64,000 bases of DNA from NCBI GenBank assembly GCA_958510875.1, contig OY294070.1, positions 114,184,703 to 114,248,702 of the forward strand, read 5' to 3'. The stretch's first letter is position 1, and each line of letters begins with the position of its first letter. Below, in pieces: positions 45,711-56,336 of the stretch. The translations under genes were made by a program, and so were the position numbers. Origin of the DNA: Endomychus coccineus. Taxonomy: Eukaryota > Arthropoda > Insecta > Coleoptera > Endomychidae. The notes below the pieces were generated by a model that was not told where the DNA came from, did not search any database, and saw only the letters and a program-made list of their open reading frames with translations.

Positions 45711-47453
45711 TTGAAACTTTTACCTGAAGGAACCAATTATTGTGAGAGATATCTTGAAGATGACTCACATCTGTAAATCATAGAATGGATGTTTTGATCA
45801 TTGAGTCTTATTTATATCAATTTAAATTAAATATTATCATTATTATTCTTTCTTGTATGTTATTTATCGATTTTACTGCTCTGCTCTGTTGTAGGTTCCT
45901 CCCCAAACTATGATGTATATTGAAATTGACCAGACTAGTGCATAATAAATCATTATAAGTTGGCGTTCATTTAATACGCATAATTTATAGAATAAATAAA
46001 TAAAATACCTAGTTTTTTTATTGATTAGTTTGATATGCTCAATCCACTTCAAGTGCTGCAAGATTTTACTCTCTTCAATATAGTAAAGTCGCAAATTATC
46101 CTAGAGCAGCAAATATTACGTATTTTTACAGTACATTTTTCTGGTGAATTTGAAACTTCTAGCTGAAGGAACCAATTATTATGAGAGATATCTTGAAGAT
46201 GACTTACATCTGTAAATCATAGAATGGACGTTTATTCATTGAGTCTTATTTATACCAATTTAAATTAAATATTATCATTATTATTCTTTTTTGTATGTTA
46301 TTTGTCGATTTTACTGCTCTATTGTAGGTTCCTCCCTAAACTATGATGTATATTGAAATTGACCAGACTAGTGCATAATAAATCATTATAACTTGGCGTT
46401 CATTTAATACGCATAATTTATAGAATAAATAAATAAAATACCTAGTTTTTTTATTGATTAGTTTGATATGCTCAATCCACTTCAAGTGCTGCAAGATTTT
46501 ACTCTCTTCAATATAGTAAAGTCGCAAATTATCCTAGAGCAGCAAATATTACGTATTTTTACAGTACATTTTTCTGGTGAATTTGAAACTTCTAGCTGAA
46601 GGAACCAATTATTATGAGAGATATCTTGAAGATGACTTACATCTGTAAATCATAGAATGGACGTTTATTCATTGAGTCTTATTTATACCAATTTAAATTA
46701 AATATTATCATTATTATTCTTTTTTGTATGTTATTTGTCGATTTTACTGCTCTATTGTAGGTTCCTCCCCAAACTATGATGTATATTGAAATTGACCAGA
46801 CTAGTGCATAATAAATCATTATAAGTTGGCGTTCATTTAATACGCATAATTTATAGAATAAATAAATAAAATACCTAGTTTTTTTATTGATTAGTTTGAT
46901 ATGCTCAATCCACTTCAAGTGCTGCAAGATTTTACTCTCTTCAATATAGTAAAGTCGCAAATTATCCTAGAGCAGCAAATATTACGTATTTTTACAGTAC
47001 ATTTTTCTGGTGAATTTGAAACTTCTAGCTGAAGGAACCAATTATTATGAGAGATATCTTGAAGATGACTTACATCTGTAAATCATAGAATGGACGTTTA
47101 TTCATTGAGTCTTATTTATACCAATTTAAATTAAATATTATCATTATTATTCTTTTTTGTATGTTATTTGTCGATTTTACTGCTCTATTGTAGGTTCCTC
47201 CCCAAACTATGATGTATATTGAAATTGACCAGACTAGTGCATAATAAATCATTATAACTTGGCGTTCATTTAATACGCACAATCTATATAATAAATAAAT
47301 AAAATACCTAGTTTTTTTATTGATTAGTTTGATATGCTCAATCCACTTCAAGTTATTGTATCTGCAAGATTTTACTCTCTTCAATATAGTAAAGTCGCAA
47401 ATTATCCTAGAGCAGCAAATATAACGTATTTTTACAGTACATTTTTCTGGTGA
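45711..47453 (-). repeat. Four-copy tandem array, 433-bp unit with RT thumb piece
   Basis: Units start at 45711, 46150, 46583 and 47016 (spacing 439, 433, 433). The last three are almost identical; the first is slightly diverged. Each unit encodes on the minus strand the same reverse transcriptase segment (HLKWIEHIKLINKKTRYFIY ... YYALVWSISIYIIVWGGTYN), the thumb region of a non-LTR element. The repeat also holds AATAAATAAATAAAATACC. An additional partial unit begins at about 48352. Near-identity shows recent amplification by unequal exchange or similar, not separate retrotransposition. Confidence 0.88.
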
Positions 47454-48351
47454 GTTATTAGCGAGAAAGAAATTCGAACGCACGTTGTATATATGATCTC
47501 TTAGTACATGCGCGAACTTGCGCTAGTAAAATTTGAGTTTCAAAGTCGAAAAAAAACATCTAAAATGATGTCTCATAATTGGAGATTTTAACCTCCGACT
47601 CAAAAAAGTGTCTTCTTTAAAATGCACCATGGGCAGAAACAAAAATATCGCATAGCTCAAAATCTATCAGGTAAAATAAAATTTATTCTTATGAAGAAAG
47701 ATTCATCCGAATAACTGTTATAGCTTCCGAGAAAATCGATTTATAAAATGGTCAAAAAAATTAAAATGACCAAAAACTGGTCATCAACTAGCTACAAGTG
47801 ACTGATCGATATAACCAAAGGTAGGTCTTTTCATTACAAACAATTTTAGTCCAAGTACGACCCTCTAAGCTTTGTACTTGCAGAGATATTCAAGGTTTCG
47901 TAGTTGCCACCTAACCTCACTTTTAACGAAAACGTTCGATTTATTTTTTCCAAAGAAAAACATGAATCAAGCTCAATCATGAGCAACTTTTTTCATAGGT
48001 TTCATTATTCTATCTCATAATGCGAGTGAGAAAAAGAATTTCAAAGTTGTGACTCGTTTTGGGCCCTAGGGCCCGTCAAACTCTCTTTGCGCATGCGCAG
48101 TTGGTGTAGGGTTATTTATTTTGATAATATCTATAACTTTTATCCTAAACTTTTATCGATCCGACGTCATCTATAAAACTTAGTTCTGAAAAACTGATTT
48201 TAAAAACAGTTTTTCATAACTGGGGGGGAGGGGGACCCCAGTCCCCCCTCAAAATATGTGGGTCTTTTTTGGCTTCCCAATATCTGATAAATCGACCCTC
48301 AGATCTTAAATGACGGGAAAACAATTTTTTTCTCCTCCTACAACTGGACTA
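47454..48351. other. Insert or spacer within the 433-bp array region
   Basis: Non-coding sequence with blocks such as CTATAACTTTTATCCTAAAC and a G-rich run GGGGGGGAGGGGGACC near 48222. It separates the array from a fifth, partial unit and is probably a separate insertion. Confidence 0.4.
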
Positions 48352-48480
48352 CTGAAGGAACCAATTATTATGAAAGATATCTTGGAAATGACATAAAGCG
48401 TGACTCTGAGTTTGTAAATCATAGAACGAACGTTTTAATCAAACGAGTCATATTAATACCAATTCAAATGATAAAACTCT
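48352..48480 (-). repeat. Partial fifth unit of the 433-bp repeat
   Basis: GAAGGAACCAATTATTATGA followed by AGATATCTTG.A.ATGAC and TGTAAATCATAGAA matches the first 90 bases of the array unit with more divergence. Confidence 0.6.
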
Positions 48481-49495
48481 TGCAAATTCCTACGTAAGTT
48501 TTCATAATCTTGAAAGTATATTTTAGGTAGAAAGCTAAAAGAATCAATATTTCTTGATAAGGTCTGACAACCTTCTCCTATTACCTCATGAATCTTTAGC
48601 ATCTGGTTTGAAAGTGGATACTTGAGTGTGCCTATTAGAGTTCCATTCTGTCAGTCTTTTTCTCACATTACAGGAGATGACTTTAATTACTATAGAAAAA
48701 TTGCTTTGCAGCGGTTTTTTGATACATATTCATATATTTGGAGCATTAATGTGTTACAATTCCGATTACTCGTAATTCTGTTCGTATCGGCGACGTAGGT
48801 ATTTTTAATTGAAATTATTCCGATAAGAACGCTTTGTACTTGATAGATACAATTAGTTTTAAGAAATCCCGTTCCAGTGATTATTGTTGATACGTCTTCT
48901 CATGATGGTCGTGAGAGCGAAACATACGTAAAGACGAAAATTGTGAGAATATGTGTTAGTGAGACCTATTTCCCAAGAATTTATATAATTCATACCTGGG
49001 TCAAAAATTGTTATTAATAAATTATAGACGTTTGTTTCCATAGACTCCTAATAGTTTCAAATTAGTTCATTTTTTCATTGTAGCGAAAAATTTATAACAA
49101 CCGATTTCATTCTAAATTCTAATATCTCTCATCAAAAATATAATACACCATTTGAAAAATTGTCATGTTGTTCGAAAACTCAAAAACGCAAGATTCAATA
49201 TCGGTTTTTCATTGTATTCTGCGAAAAAAAACCGCTAGGCTGCTAATTTGAACGAGGTCGTAGTCGTTATTACAAAAATAAAGAAGTCACCAGTGATGCG
49301 CACTCAATATGAATCATCCTGTATATTGTTTTAACATTCAAAATATGACCACTGGCCAGTTGAGACTTGATTTAAGCTGTGCATGAGTATTTTATTCATC
49401 CATTTGATATGGCTGACCAATTGGAACTGAATCAAAAAGTTACATGTAAATCATCATTGCATAGTATGAACAACGATGATTTAATATTTTCATTT
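48481..49495. other. No gene recognised
   Basis: AT-rich gene C intron. The 48890-48960 block (CTTCTCATGATGGTCGTGAG then GCGAAACATACG) looks like a retroelement end but I could not assign it. Confidence 0.35.
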
Positions 49496-49502
49496 GTTAC
49501 AG

Positions 49503-49643
49503 TTAATTCTGAGCCTACATATACTGGGAAGAAGAAGTATGAGAACATCAACATAATGTCACTGGAAGAAAAGAACGATGTTCAACCGTTACACGACCTT
49601 CTCAAAGAATTTAGCAATGAAAAATTACCTGCTATGAAGGTAC
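49503..49643 (+). CDS. Gene C candidate exon (acidic/lysine-rich)
   Basis: A strong acceptor (TTTTCATTTGTTACAG) opens a phase-1 frame encoding NSEPTYTGKKKYENINIMSL, EEKNDVQPLHDLLKEFSNEK and LPAMK. The charged, non-hydrophobic composition resembles the tails of genes A and B. Two donors compete: GTACGT at 49640 (phase 0) and GTATAAG at 49644 (phase 1, as used throughout the family; chosen here). If neither is used the frame runs to TAA at 49684 and this would be the last exon. Confidence 0.45.
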
Positions 49644-49644
49644 G

Positions 49645-49955
49645 TATAAGCAGACATGATCGACTTTCTCGGTCGTATTCTTAAAACACATTACAATGCG
49701 TCGGTCTACATTCTGCAGGCTGGGAGATGATTGGCAAATGAGGCGAGAATAGGGTATCCATCTCCATAAATCAGTTTCCTTCCAATGACCAAAATGTGGC
49801 TTGAGTTACCATGTCTGTGGAGTTAGCACTTCTATTTACGATTTTTAAATTTCAGTTATTGTAGAAATTTTGCTCCTCAAGGTTAATAGTGACAGCATGA
49901 CGATGAAGTCACTGATCAACAATCTTCAGCAGACGTAAAGAATCGACGGGGAAAC
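49645..49955. other. No gene recognised
   Basis: Intron-like DNA of gene C. Confidence 0.3.
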
Positions 49956-49959
49956 AGTT

Positions 49960-50545
49960 GGAAAAAGCACCTTCAGGTGGTGGCCCCGAAAAATACAAAG
50001 TAAAATATGAACATGTTGCGTGTTAGAATCGATAGACAAAGTTCTGGTTGTCCAGTTTGAATATTGACAACACGTATATAAGTTCCAGATAGCTGTTTCG
50101 CTTTTCTCATTAGATCATTAGTAGAACGAGCCTGACGATGAAGTGACTGATTGATCATCTCCGGCACAGGTATACTACCACTTCCGAAAATGTTTTAAGA
50201 ACCTATATGTTCTAACACCATCTGGCGGACAACAGATGTATAACTGAGAATAATATTCCTAATGATACAGTTTGAAATACTCCGCCAGGTGAGATGGCCC
50301 CGAAACGATGCAAAGTGAAATACAAACACATTTCGTGTTTGAACAATAACAACATATCCATCAGTTCCAGACACTTGTTTCGCTCTTACTATAACCTCAT
50401 AATGGGAGGAAATCAATCAAGGAAACGAGCCGAACGATGAGAAGAGGGAAACAGCCTTCTGGAACTAATAGGTTTGTTCTCCCTGGTCAATCTGGAGAAC
50501 CAAAACTTTGTCTATTTATCCCCACACGAAATCTGTTTGTATTTC
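49960..50545. repeat. Three diverged repeat units, two direct and one inverted
   Basis: Minus-strand reads from two units (KAKQLSGTYIRVVNIQTGQP and RAKQVSGTDGYVVIVQTRN) and a plus-strand read from the third (RGKQPSGTNRFVLPGQSGEP) share the pattern K-Q-x-S-G-T...TRN-x-F-x-F-x-F. Units lie at about 49965-50120, 50275-50400 and 50440-50545, the last inverted. This is repeated DNA of unknown type; it may once have been coding. Confidence 0.5.
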
Positions 50546-50549
50546 ACTT

Positions 50550-51090
50550 AGCATTCAGCTTTTGTATTGAATATCCCTTTTCGTTGCAAATTGGTTGTGT
50601 TATGAAAATACTTGTGACAATTCAATTTCTTTTTCAACGGCTATTAATGCGAAGTTATCAGCTACGTTTGGATTGATTACTATAATAATTGTGACTTTTT
50701 TGTTGCAAATTGATTGTAGAATCATTAAATGTTTTTATCAACTGCTGGCAACTCCAATTCCGCAGTGAAGTAGATTTCACCACAGGGGAAAATATTGTTA
50801 TTTGAAAGTTGAATATTGAATTAATTGTAGCTTTTTTTATGCAAATCAGTTTTGCAGTAAGCTGATCAGTTTTTTCTTGAGCTCCGGTAATGTAAAATTT
50901 AATGGATTTGACATTGTCACTCAAGAAACAAATATTTTTGAGGCTTGAGGTAGAGCTATCATGCTTTCATTCTTCAGTAAGTTCCTAATAAGTTGATATA
51001 GAACATCAAATGTGTTCATTCATGAAATATCAACATAATTCAAGACAAAATAGAAATAAGCGTATGAATTTCTTGTGTGCCTTCATCCGG
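50550..51090. other. No gene recognised
   Basis: AT-rich intron-like DNA. Confidence 0.3.
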
Positions 51091-51098
51091 TGTACCAG

Positions 51099-51268
51099 AG
51101 AACATTGATTCACTTGAGCACTACAGAGCTGCAGCTTTGAGAAGAAGGAGCTGGTGTGAGATTCACGATTATTCTCAGGAAAGGGTAGAACATGTTTCTT
51201 CGAGCCATAACGTTACCTCAGATATGGCTTGGTTCATGGAAAATTTCTCAATTAGAATGAATTTGTGA
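51099..51268 (+). CDS. Gene C candidate terminal exon with RRR site
   Basis: An acceptor (CTTCATCCGGTGTACCAG) opens a phase-1 frame: ENIDSLEHYRAAALRRRSWC, EIHDYSQERVEHVSSSHNVT, SDMAWFMENFSIRMNL, then TGA at 51266-51268. An AATAAA follows 17 bases after the stop (51285-51290). With the other candidate exons the gene C coding length is 852 bases (283 residues). The RRRS run resembles a basic site but is not a full furin match. Support is frame, stop and poly-A signal only; it could belong to another gene. Confidence 0.4.
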
Positions 51269-51284
51269 CAGTAATTTGAGTAAA

Positions 51285-51290
51285 AATAAA
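51285..51290 (+). terminator. Possible gene C polyadenylation signal
   Basis: AATAAA shortly after the stop of the candidate terminal exon; followed by TATTTTTATTGAGG. The close spacing is somewhat tight but acceptable. Confidence 0.35.
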
Positions 51291-52475
51291 ATATTTTTAT
51301 TGAGGTCTTTCTTTTTCATGTTTACTCATGAAGCTTTTTTTAGTTCGAGATTAGTTGCAAATGGGTTGAATTATTCTTGGGAGTTCTTCATCACTCCTTT
51401 TTCGTGTTTGGTTCTCCCTCTAGTCTTCCCAAGAGGATAAAATGAATCTCCAGCCTTTTTTCAATCTTGATTGATTGTTAATTCGCAAAATCTGGGTTAA
51501 TAGTATGTCAAATTAAATGAATATTTTCGTATAAATAGTTCATTGTAACCAAAATTCTCTAAGAATTTGAGTTTTTAATCAAGGGTTCTCTCGTTATGAA
51601 AAACAGGATGTAAGATGAAAGATTTCACATTGATAGAAGCATAAATCTGGAATTAAAAATTGTGTCAACGTGACCGTCACGATTCTTTTAAATTGTTTAA
51701 ATCATATAATCACGTTTACCACTCAAAAAAAAGTTCATTACACATTAATCATAGAAGATATCACATTATTCAATCCAACCCAATCATTAGCAATAAAAAA
51801 GAGCCTTGAGAAGGTTATTTTGAGATTTCTTAAGTATTATGAAATAGTAAGAAAAATTGTATTTGGTGAAGGTGTTGTTTCAATTATTGTCTGCAAATGT
51901 AATTCATGACATAATCTTCTGGAATACATTTATTTCCACCCTATCAGGATGAAGTTCCGTTGATAAAGAAGAGTCATTGTTGATTGGGAGAAACAGTTTA
52001 TTGTTTTTGGGCTAACAAAACTGTTTTGGTATTCTTTGGAGTATTTTCTCATCATAACTATTTATGAATTTCAAGATGAACGCGTTGGAAAATTAAATAA
52101 TTTCCAACAAGTTACCTTCATGAATAATCGTATGTCGATGAGTAATAATTGCGAAATTAAAAGGGGCGGTATCCTGGTTTCTGAGGAAGAGAAAATCATT
52201 TTAGAAGTGAGGCGTCAAAAACACTAAGGCAATGACGAATTCAAAATGAGCTTGGCCTTACTAAGAGTTTACTCCCAATTGAAGCGGTTGACATCTGATA
52301 ATTGCAACAAAAAAGAGACTGAAACAATATTTAAATTGCAAAAATCAATTTTTAAGTCGTAATGCTAGAGCGGAACTTTCAGTTTTCCCAGGTACTCGAG
52401 TTACCGTTCTCCAGGACGGCATAATGAAAATTTTAACAACCTGTGTTCATTATTATGTATAAATTAAATTTTCTC
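51291..52475. other. No gene recognised between genes C and D
   Basis: Open frames at 51670-51909 and 52036-52227 (plus) show no motif. AT-rich intergenic DNA. Confidence 0.4.
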
Positions 52476-54870
52476 ACCCTGTATGAAAGACATTATCATT
52501 TATGGTTTGCCCTCTTATACTCTTTTGGAGTAGATTCTTGTCAAGTAGTCAGGTTTTCTATAAAGCAATTAATTTTAGAAAAATTAAATAAAAACCTTCA
52601 TTTTCTTTGACTTCATTTTCCTTCAAAAGTATCAGCTATCATTTTTTGAATTCTCTATCGTACCACCGTCTTAGTTTTTCCTGTATGTATTTTCGGAGCT
52701 AGAACGACTCAAAGTGATCACTTTTTCAAAAATACACACGCTCAAAAAAATACTCGTCATTTTCTGATTCTCGCCAATTTCAATGAGGGTTGGGAACACA
52801 TCAAAAGGAAGATGTCTACAAAATTTCATCTGAATTAATAAATTCTTTCGACAGTTATCGTGTATGAAAGGGAAATGTTGAAAAATTGCACATTTGACGT
52901 AATAACTCTAAAACAAAAAATCGGATCGTCAGAAACAGATGACCGTCGGCTGCATTCAAGTACTTAAAAACGTGCCAAATCTCAAATTTTCACTTCAAGC
53001 AGAATGATTAGCGTTAAAAATACGTTCCGAAACACGTCGGCGGCAATGTTTGTAAAAAGGCAAGTTAAATAAAAGCCTGTAGTGATATTGTTATATTGCC
53101 ATGTTGGAATTGTAATATATTTCACAACTCTGTTTTATACCGACACTTACTGTCAGGCTGACTTTCAAAACTTGTTTTAAACTGATATTTGTCAGATGAA
53201 CTATCAAAATTTTGTCACAGAGTAAAGACATAACATAGACAGTGACGTCATATCAATAAATGCGAAGGAAGCGTTTATACCCTTCAAACACGCAAATCCT
53301 GTTGTAAAAATATTACACCTTTTGAACAAAATCTAGTTGATGAAGGAGTTGAAATTATATAGTCCGTTTATCCATGTTCAAATTGTGATATAACTTCTTC
53401 ATCCACTGCAGCGATTTAGTGCGCCTGTGCGACTGAACCTCAAAAGTTAGTAGTAGTTAACTTGAATCCGTAAGATGTTGCTAAAACGACGTCATTACCG
53501 ATTAAATAACATGTATGTTCTACATTGACGTACCGGACCTTCATGTTTTCTATAGATTTAGTAAACAAAAGAGCAAACCCCCGACAAAGCTCTGCTCCAT
53601 CACTTTTTACTTGGAAGTTGTAGCGACTTGTATTGTGTCAACCGATCTCCCAACGTCTCTCATTGTTTCCTTTTATTTTTGTCATTGTTGCGTAGTACAA
53701 CGAGCCATTAAAATTTTCCGCCAAGTACGGTTGGACTTGCTTATTACGAAGATTCCATTCTATCTGTTGTTACCTTTATTATCTTCGATAGTTGTCAAAC
53801 TGTGGAGTGTCAGCATTGAAATAACGCAGAAAATCGCTTTCTCGTAGGAAATGGTTGGTTGAAAAGGTATTAGAAGATTCTGCAAGTTTTTGCTCAGTAT
53901 ATAGAAAGAGCTATGTATAAGCAATTATTTATCACCTATTATCCCTCATCGATTTAATCGACCCTGTCTGTTTAGATATTCATACCATTGTCGTACTTGA
54001 ACCAGATTTATGAAAGCTCCTCTTTATTCAATGAAATCATAGACAATATAGAAAGAATGAAAATTCAAAGCTGATTTATTGTGCACATTTTACTGACATT
54101 AAGAACTATTATTATAATATTTTGTTATCATCAAATTTAAAAGCTCCGTGTTTTTGTTAGTAGACAATCAACAGAGTTTTGTGTCTAATATTGTAGCAAG
54201 AAAGTTATTCTACAAATTCAGTTGTTATTGAGACCAACATGTACGGAAATTCATCCAGTACTAATCTGCATTTGCTGAGCCATCAGGAATACTAAAATCG
54301 AATATGTGTGGAAAATATATTAGAAGATAGTAATGTTTTCACAAAAATTCAATTTCTCTCTGTTATAATTTAGTATATTTCAGATGCTCACAATTATATC
54401 ATAATAAAAAAAGTCTATTTGAAAGTGTAACAATTCTTGATTTTATCGCTATTCTCCATTTAATTCAATTAAAATTATAATTGTTTGAATATTACATTAA
54501 ATCAAACAATAGATCGTTTATGTGGGATTTTTCATTCCAATTTTATCTTGAATGTTGATTAAAATTTCAATAGGATTCAAAAAGGCCCAAAGTGACAAAC
54601 GAAATATTCTTAGCGAGCCATTGTAACTCAGAACAAGTACAATGAAGAGTGTTTTCTATGGTTGTTTAGCTCTTATTTCTACATTTGTTGTTATTAGTGC
54701 TGCAAAATTGGGAAATAGTGAGTCCTAGATTTAATCATTAACTGCTGCAATGAAGAAATTTTGTGAATTAAATTCTGTTGTGAAGCACAATTTTTTTTCG
54801 AAATATCTGGTAGATACTCAACTAGAACTAACTAGAATAATGCGGTTTTTCAGAGTCACCTAAAACTTGC
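52476..54870 (+). repeat. Segmental duplication, copy 2 (5' region of gene D)
   Basis: Collinear with 30107-33970 (see there), ending a little after the gene D first exon within intron 1 ('GGTAGATACTCAACTAGAACTA' occurs in both copies). It lacks the two inserts of copy 1. The open frame at 53515-53847 is conserved only in part in copy 1 (frameshifted), so it is not taken as a gene. Confidence 0.82.
54642..54717 (+). CDS. Gene D exon 1: signal peptide of secreted micro-exon protein
   Basis: Seventy-six bases encode MKSVFYGCLALISTFVVISA then AKLGN plus one base, ending at GTGAGT in phase 1. Nearly the same as gene C exon 1, with changes that keep the hydrophobic core; the cleavage region ISAAK is a better signal-peptidase site than that of C. 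The next family exon in phase on this strand is at 62420, giving a first intron of 7.7 kb filled with transposons. Confidence 0.75.
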
Positions 54871-54879
54871 TCGACATCA

Positions 54880-55045
54880 TAATTTAGCTCAGCAAACAAG
54901 AGAAAAAGATTATGTGCGAGTGGCGATGATGAAGCTATGATGAACATCTTCAACACTGTATTTTTCTTTCTTTATTTCTCCTGAACACTTCAAAATTGGA
55001 GAATAATTTTGATAAATTTACAACATTTGTAACAGCCAAATGATC
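54880..55045. other. Gene D intron 1, unassigned
   Basis: AT-rich; no feature seen. Confidence 0.3.
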
Positions 55046-55049
55046 AATA

Positions 55050-55345
55050 CTGCCTTGTAGCTCTTAAGAAATTCAGCCGCATTATGGCTATGATTGTACG
55101 CCGAGGCCGCTTTTGACGATATGCCAACAGCAGGTAGAAAAGCGTCTCAGGCGCCTTTTGACAGAACGTGCAGCTGACATCAGGATCCTGCATAGCCATC
55201 ACGTTGCTGCGATAGACCAAGGTGTTGATCACGCCATCTTGGCAAGCTGCAGTAAATTCTTTGATCTCGAATGTAAGCCCTTTAGCTTAGTAGCCGAAGG
55301 TCAACCTGGTTGACAACCAAAACATTTCGATGTTTCTTCCGCAGG
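55050..55345 (-). pseudogene. Non-LTR retrotransposon 3' fragment (Cys-His block)
   Basis: Minus-strand reading from 55232: NTLVYRSNVMAMQDPDVSC, TFCQKAPETLFYLLLAYRQK, RPRRTII. The C-x2-C-x4-PE-x3-Y/H-LL block is the post-RNase H zinc-finger-like region of jockey-type elements. Homologous to 36895-37040 on the plus strand, including the adjacent 'TAGCCGAAGGTCAACCTGGTT' stretch. Confidence 0.62.
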
Positions 55346-55356
55346 TTTAACATTGT

Positions 55357-55436
55357 ACCAAAATGTATATTATATCACTAGATAGCGACTGAACCGTTTC
55401 TGATTGGTCGAAAGTAGTGATAGAATATACATTCTG
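55357..55436. repeat. Short palindromic (MITE-like) repeat
   Basis: AATGTATATTATATCACTA and its near reverse complement TAGTGATAGAATATACATT lie about 35 bases apart around a spacer with GATTGGTCGAA. Could be a tiny MITE or a structured repeat end. Confidence 0.4.
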
Positions 55437-55439
55437 ACA

Positions 55440-56335
55440 CTATATGTTTGAATGATATTCTAATAATGAGATACTTTAATAATGAATTAGTAATATTCTG
55501 GCAAGTAAAAAATAACTTTTTTTGAAATTTCTGAAATCTTATTAGAGAAAGTATAGTCTACTAACTCATGTGGAGTATAAGCCATTCCAAACTCCTAGAA
55601 TATACCATTTTCTCATTATTGTTGTACCTATACATATTGAGTCGAATCGAGCGGTGCGCAGTATTAATGTGAGAGTGAGAGAGCAACACGCATTATATTG
55701 TTGAGATAAATAGAAGAAGAACTTGTTTTGCGATAGGGAAAGGGGAGTGGGTTGCTATTCCGCAATCTGTTGTTGTTTATCAACTGTAATTTCATAAAAG
55801 AGTGACTGTAACATATTTTGTTCAATATCAAATAGCAACTGCTATTTTGTACCTCTCATTAGAAACAGTAAGTTTGAGATGTGAGATAGGTATAGCAGAA
55901 ATAACACTCGGTATTATGATTATGGTATTTCTATTTAGAAATAACAGTTTTGCCCATCTCTAATAAAAATACTGGTCTGTGTCGTTAGTTAAGGGGTAGC
56001 TTAATAAGTAGTTGAAATCATGAACTTTCAATTCTCTATCTAAAAAGTGAAGTAAATTAATTTTTCCTCAATAATAATTTTTGCAACATGATAACAAGAT
56101 ATTGAGAGGACAAGTCAAACAATACAGAAGAAATTTAAAATAAAATACAAAGACAAAATCTCATTAACCGTGTATGATTCACATCGCACTATCAATACTA
56201 TCATATGGAATATTTTGTTTTTAAATTGAAAGAAATTCTTCATACATTGAATATCAATTGGCAAATTGTTGAAAAATTTGGTGTACATATAGGGACAATT
56301 TTTTTCTTTCAGTGCAAGCGTGTGTGCTGAGATGG
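55440..56335. other. No gene recognised
   Basis: AT-rich gene D intron 1; no domain or repeat identified. Confidence 0.4.
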
Positions 56336-56336
56336 A

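Noticed and set aside
45711..48480. CRISPR-like direct repeats
   Set aside because: The unit is 433 bp without spacers and encodes reverse transcriptase sequence; eukaryotic context.
53515..53847. 110-codon open frame upstream of gene D
   Set aside because: The corresponding DNA in copy 1 (30.9-31.7 kb) is frameshifted and interrupted, so coding is not conserved.
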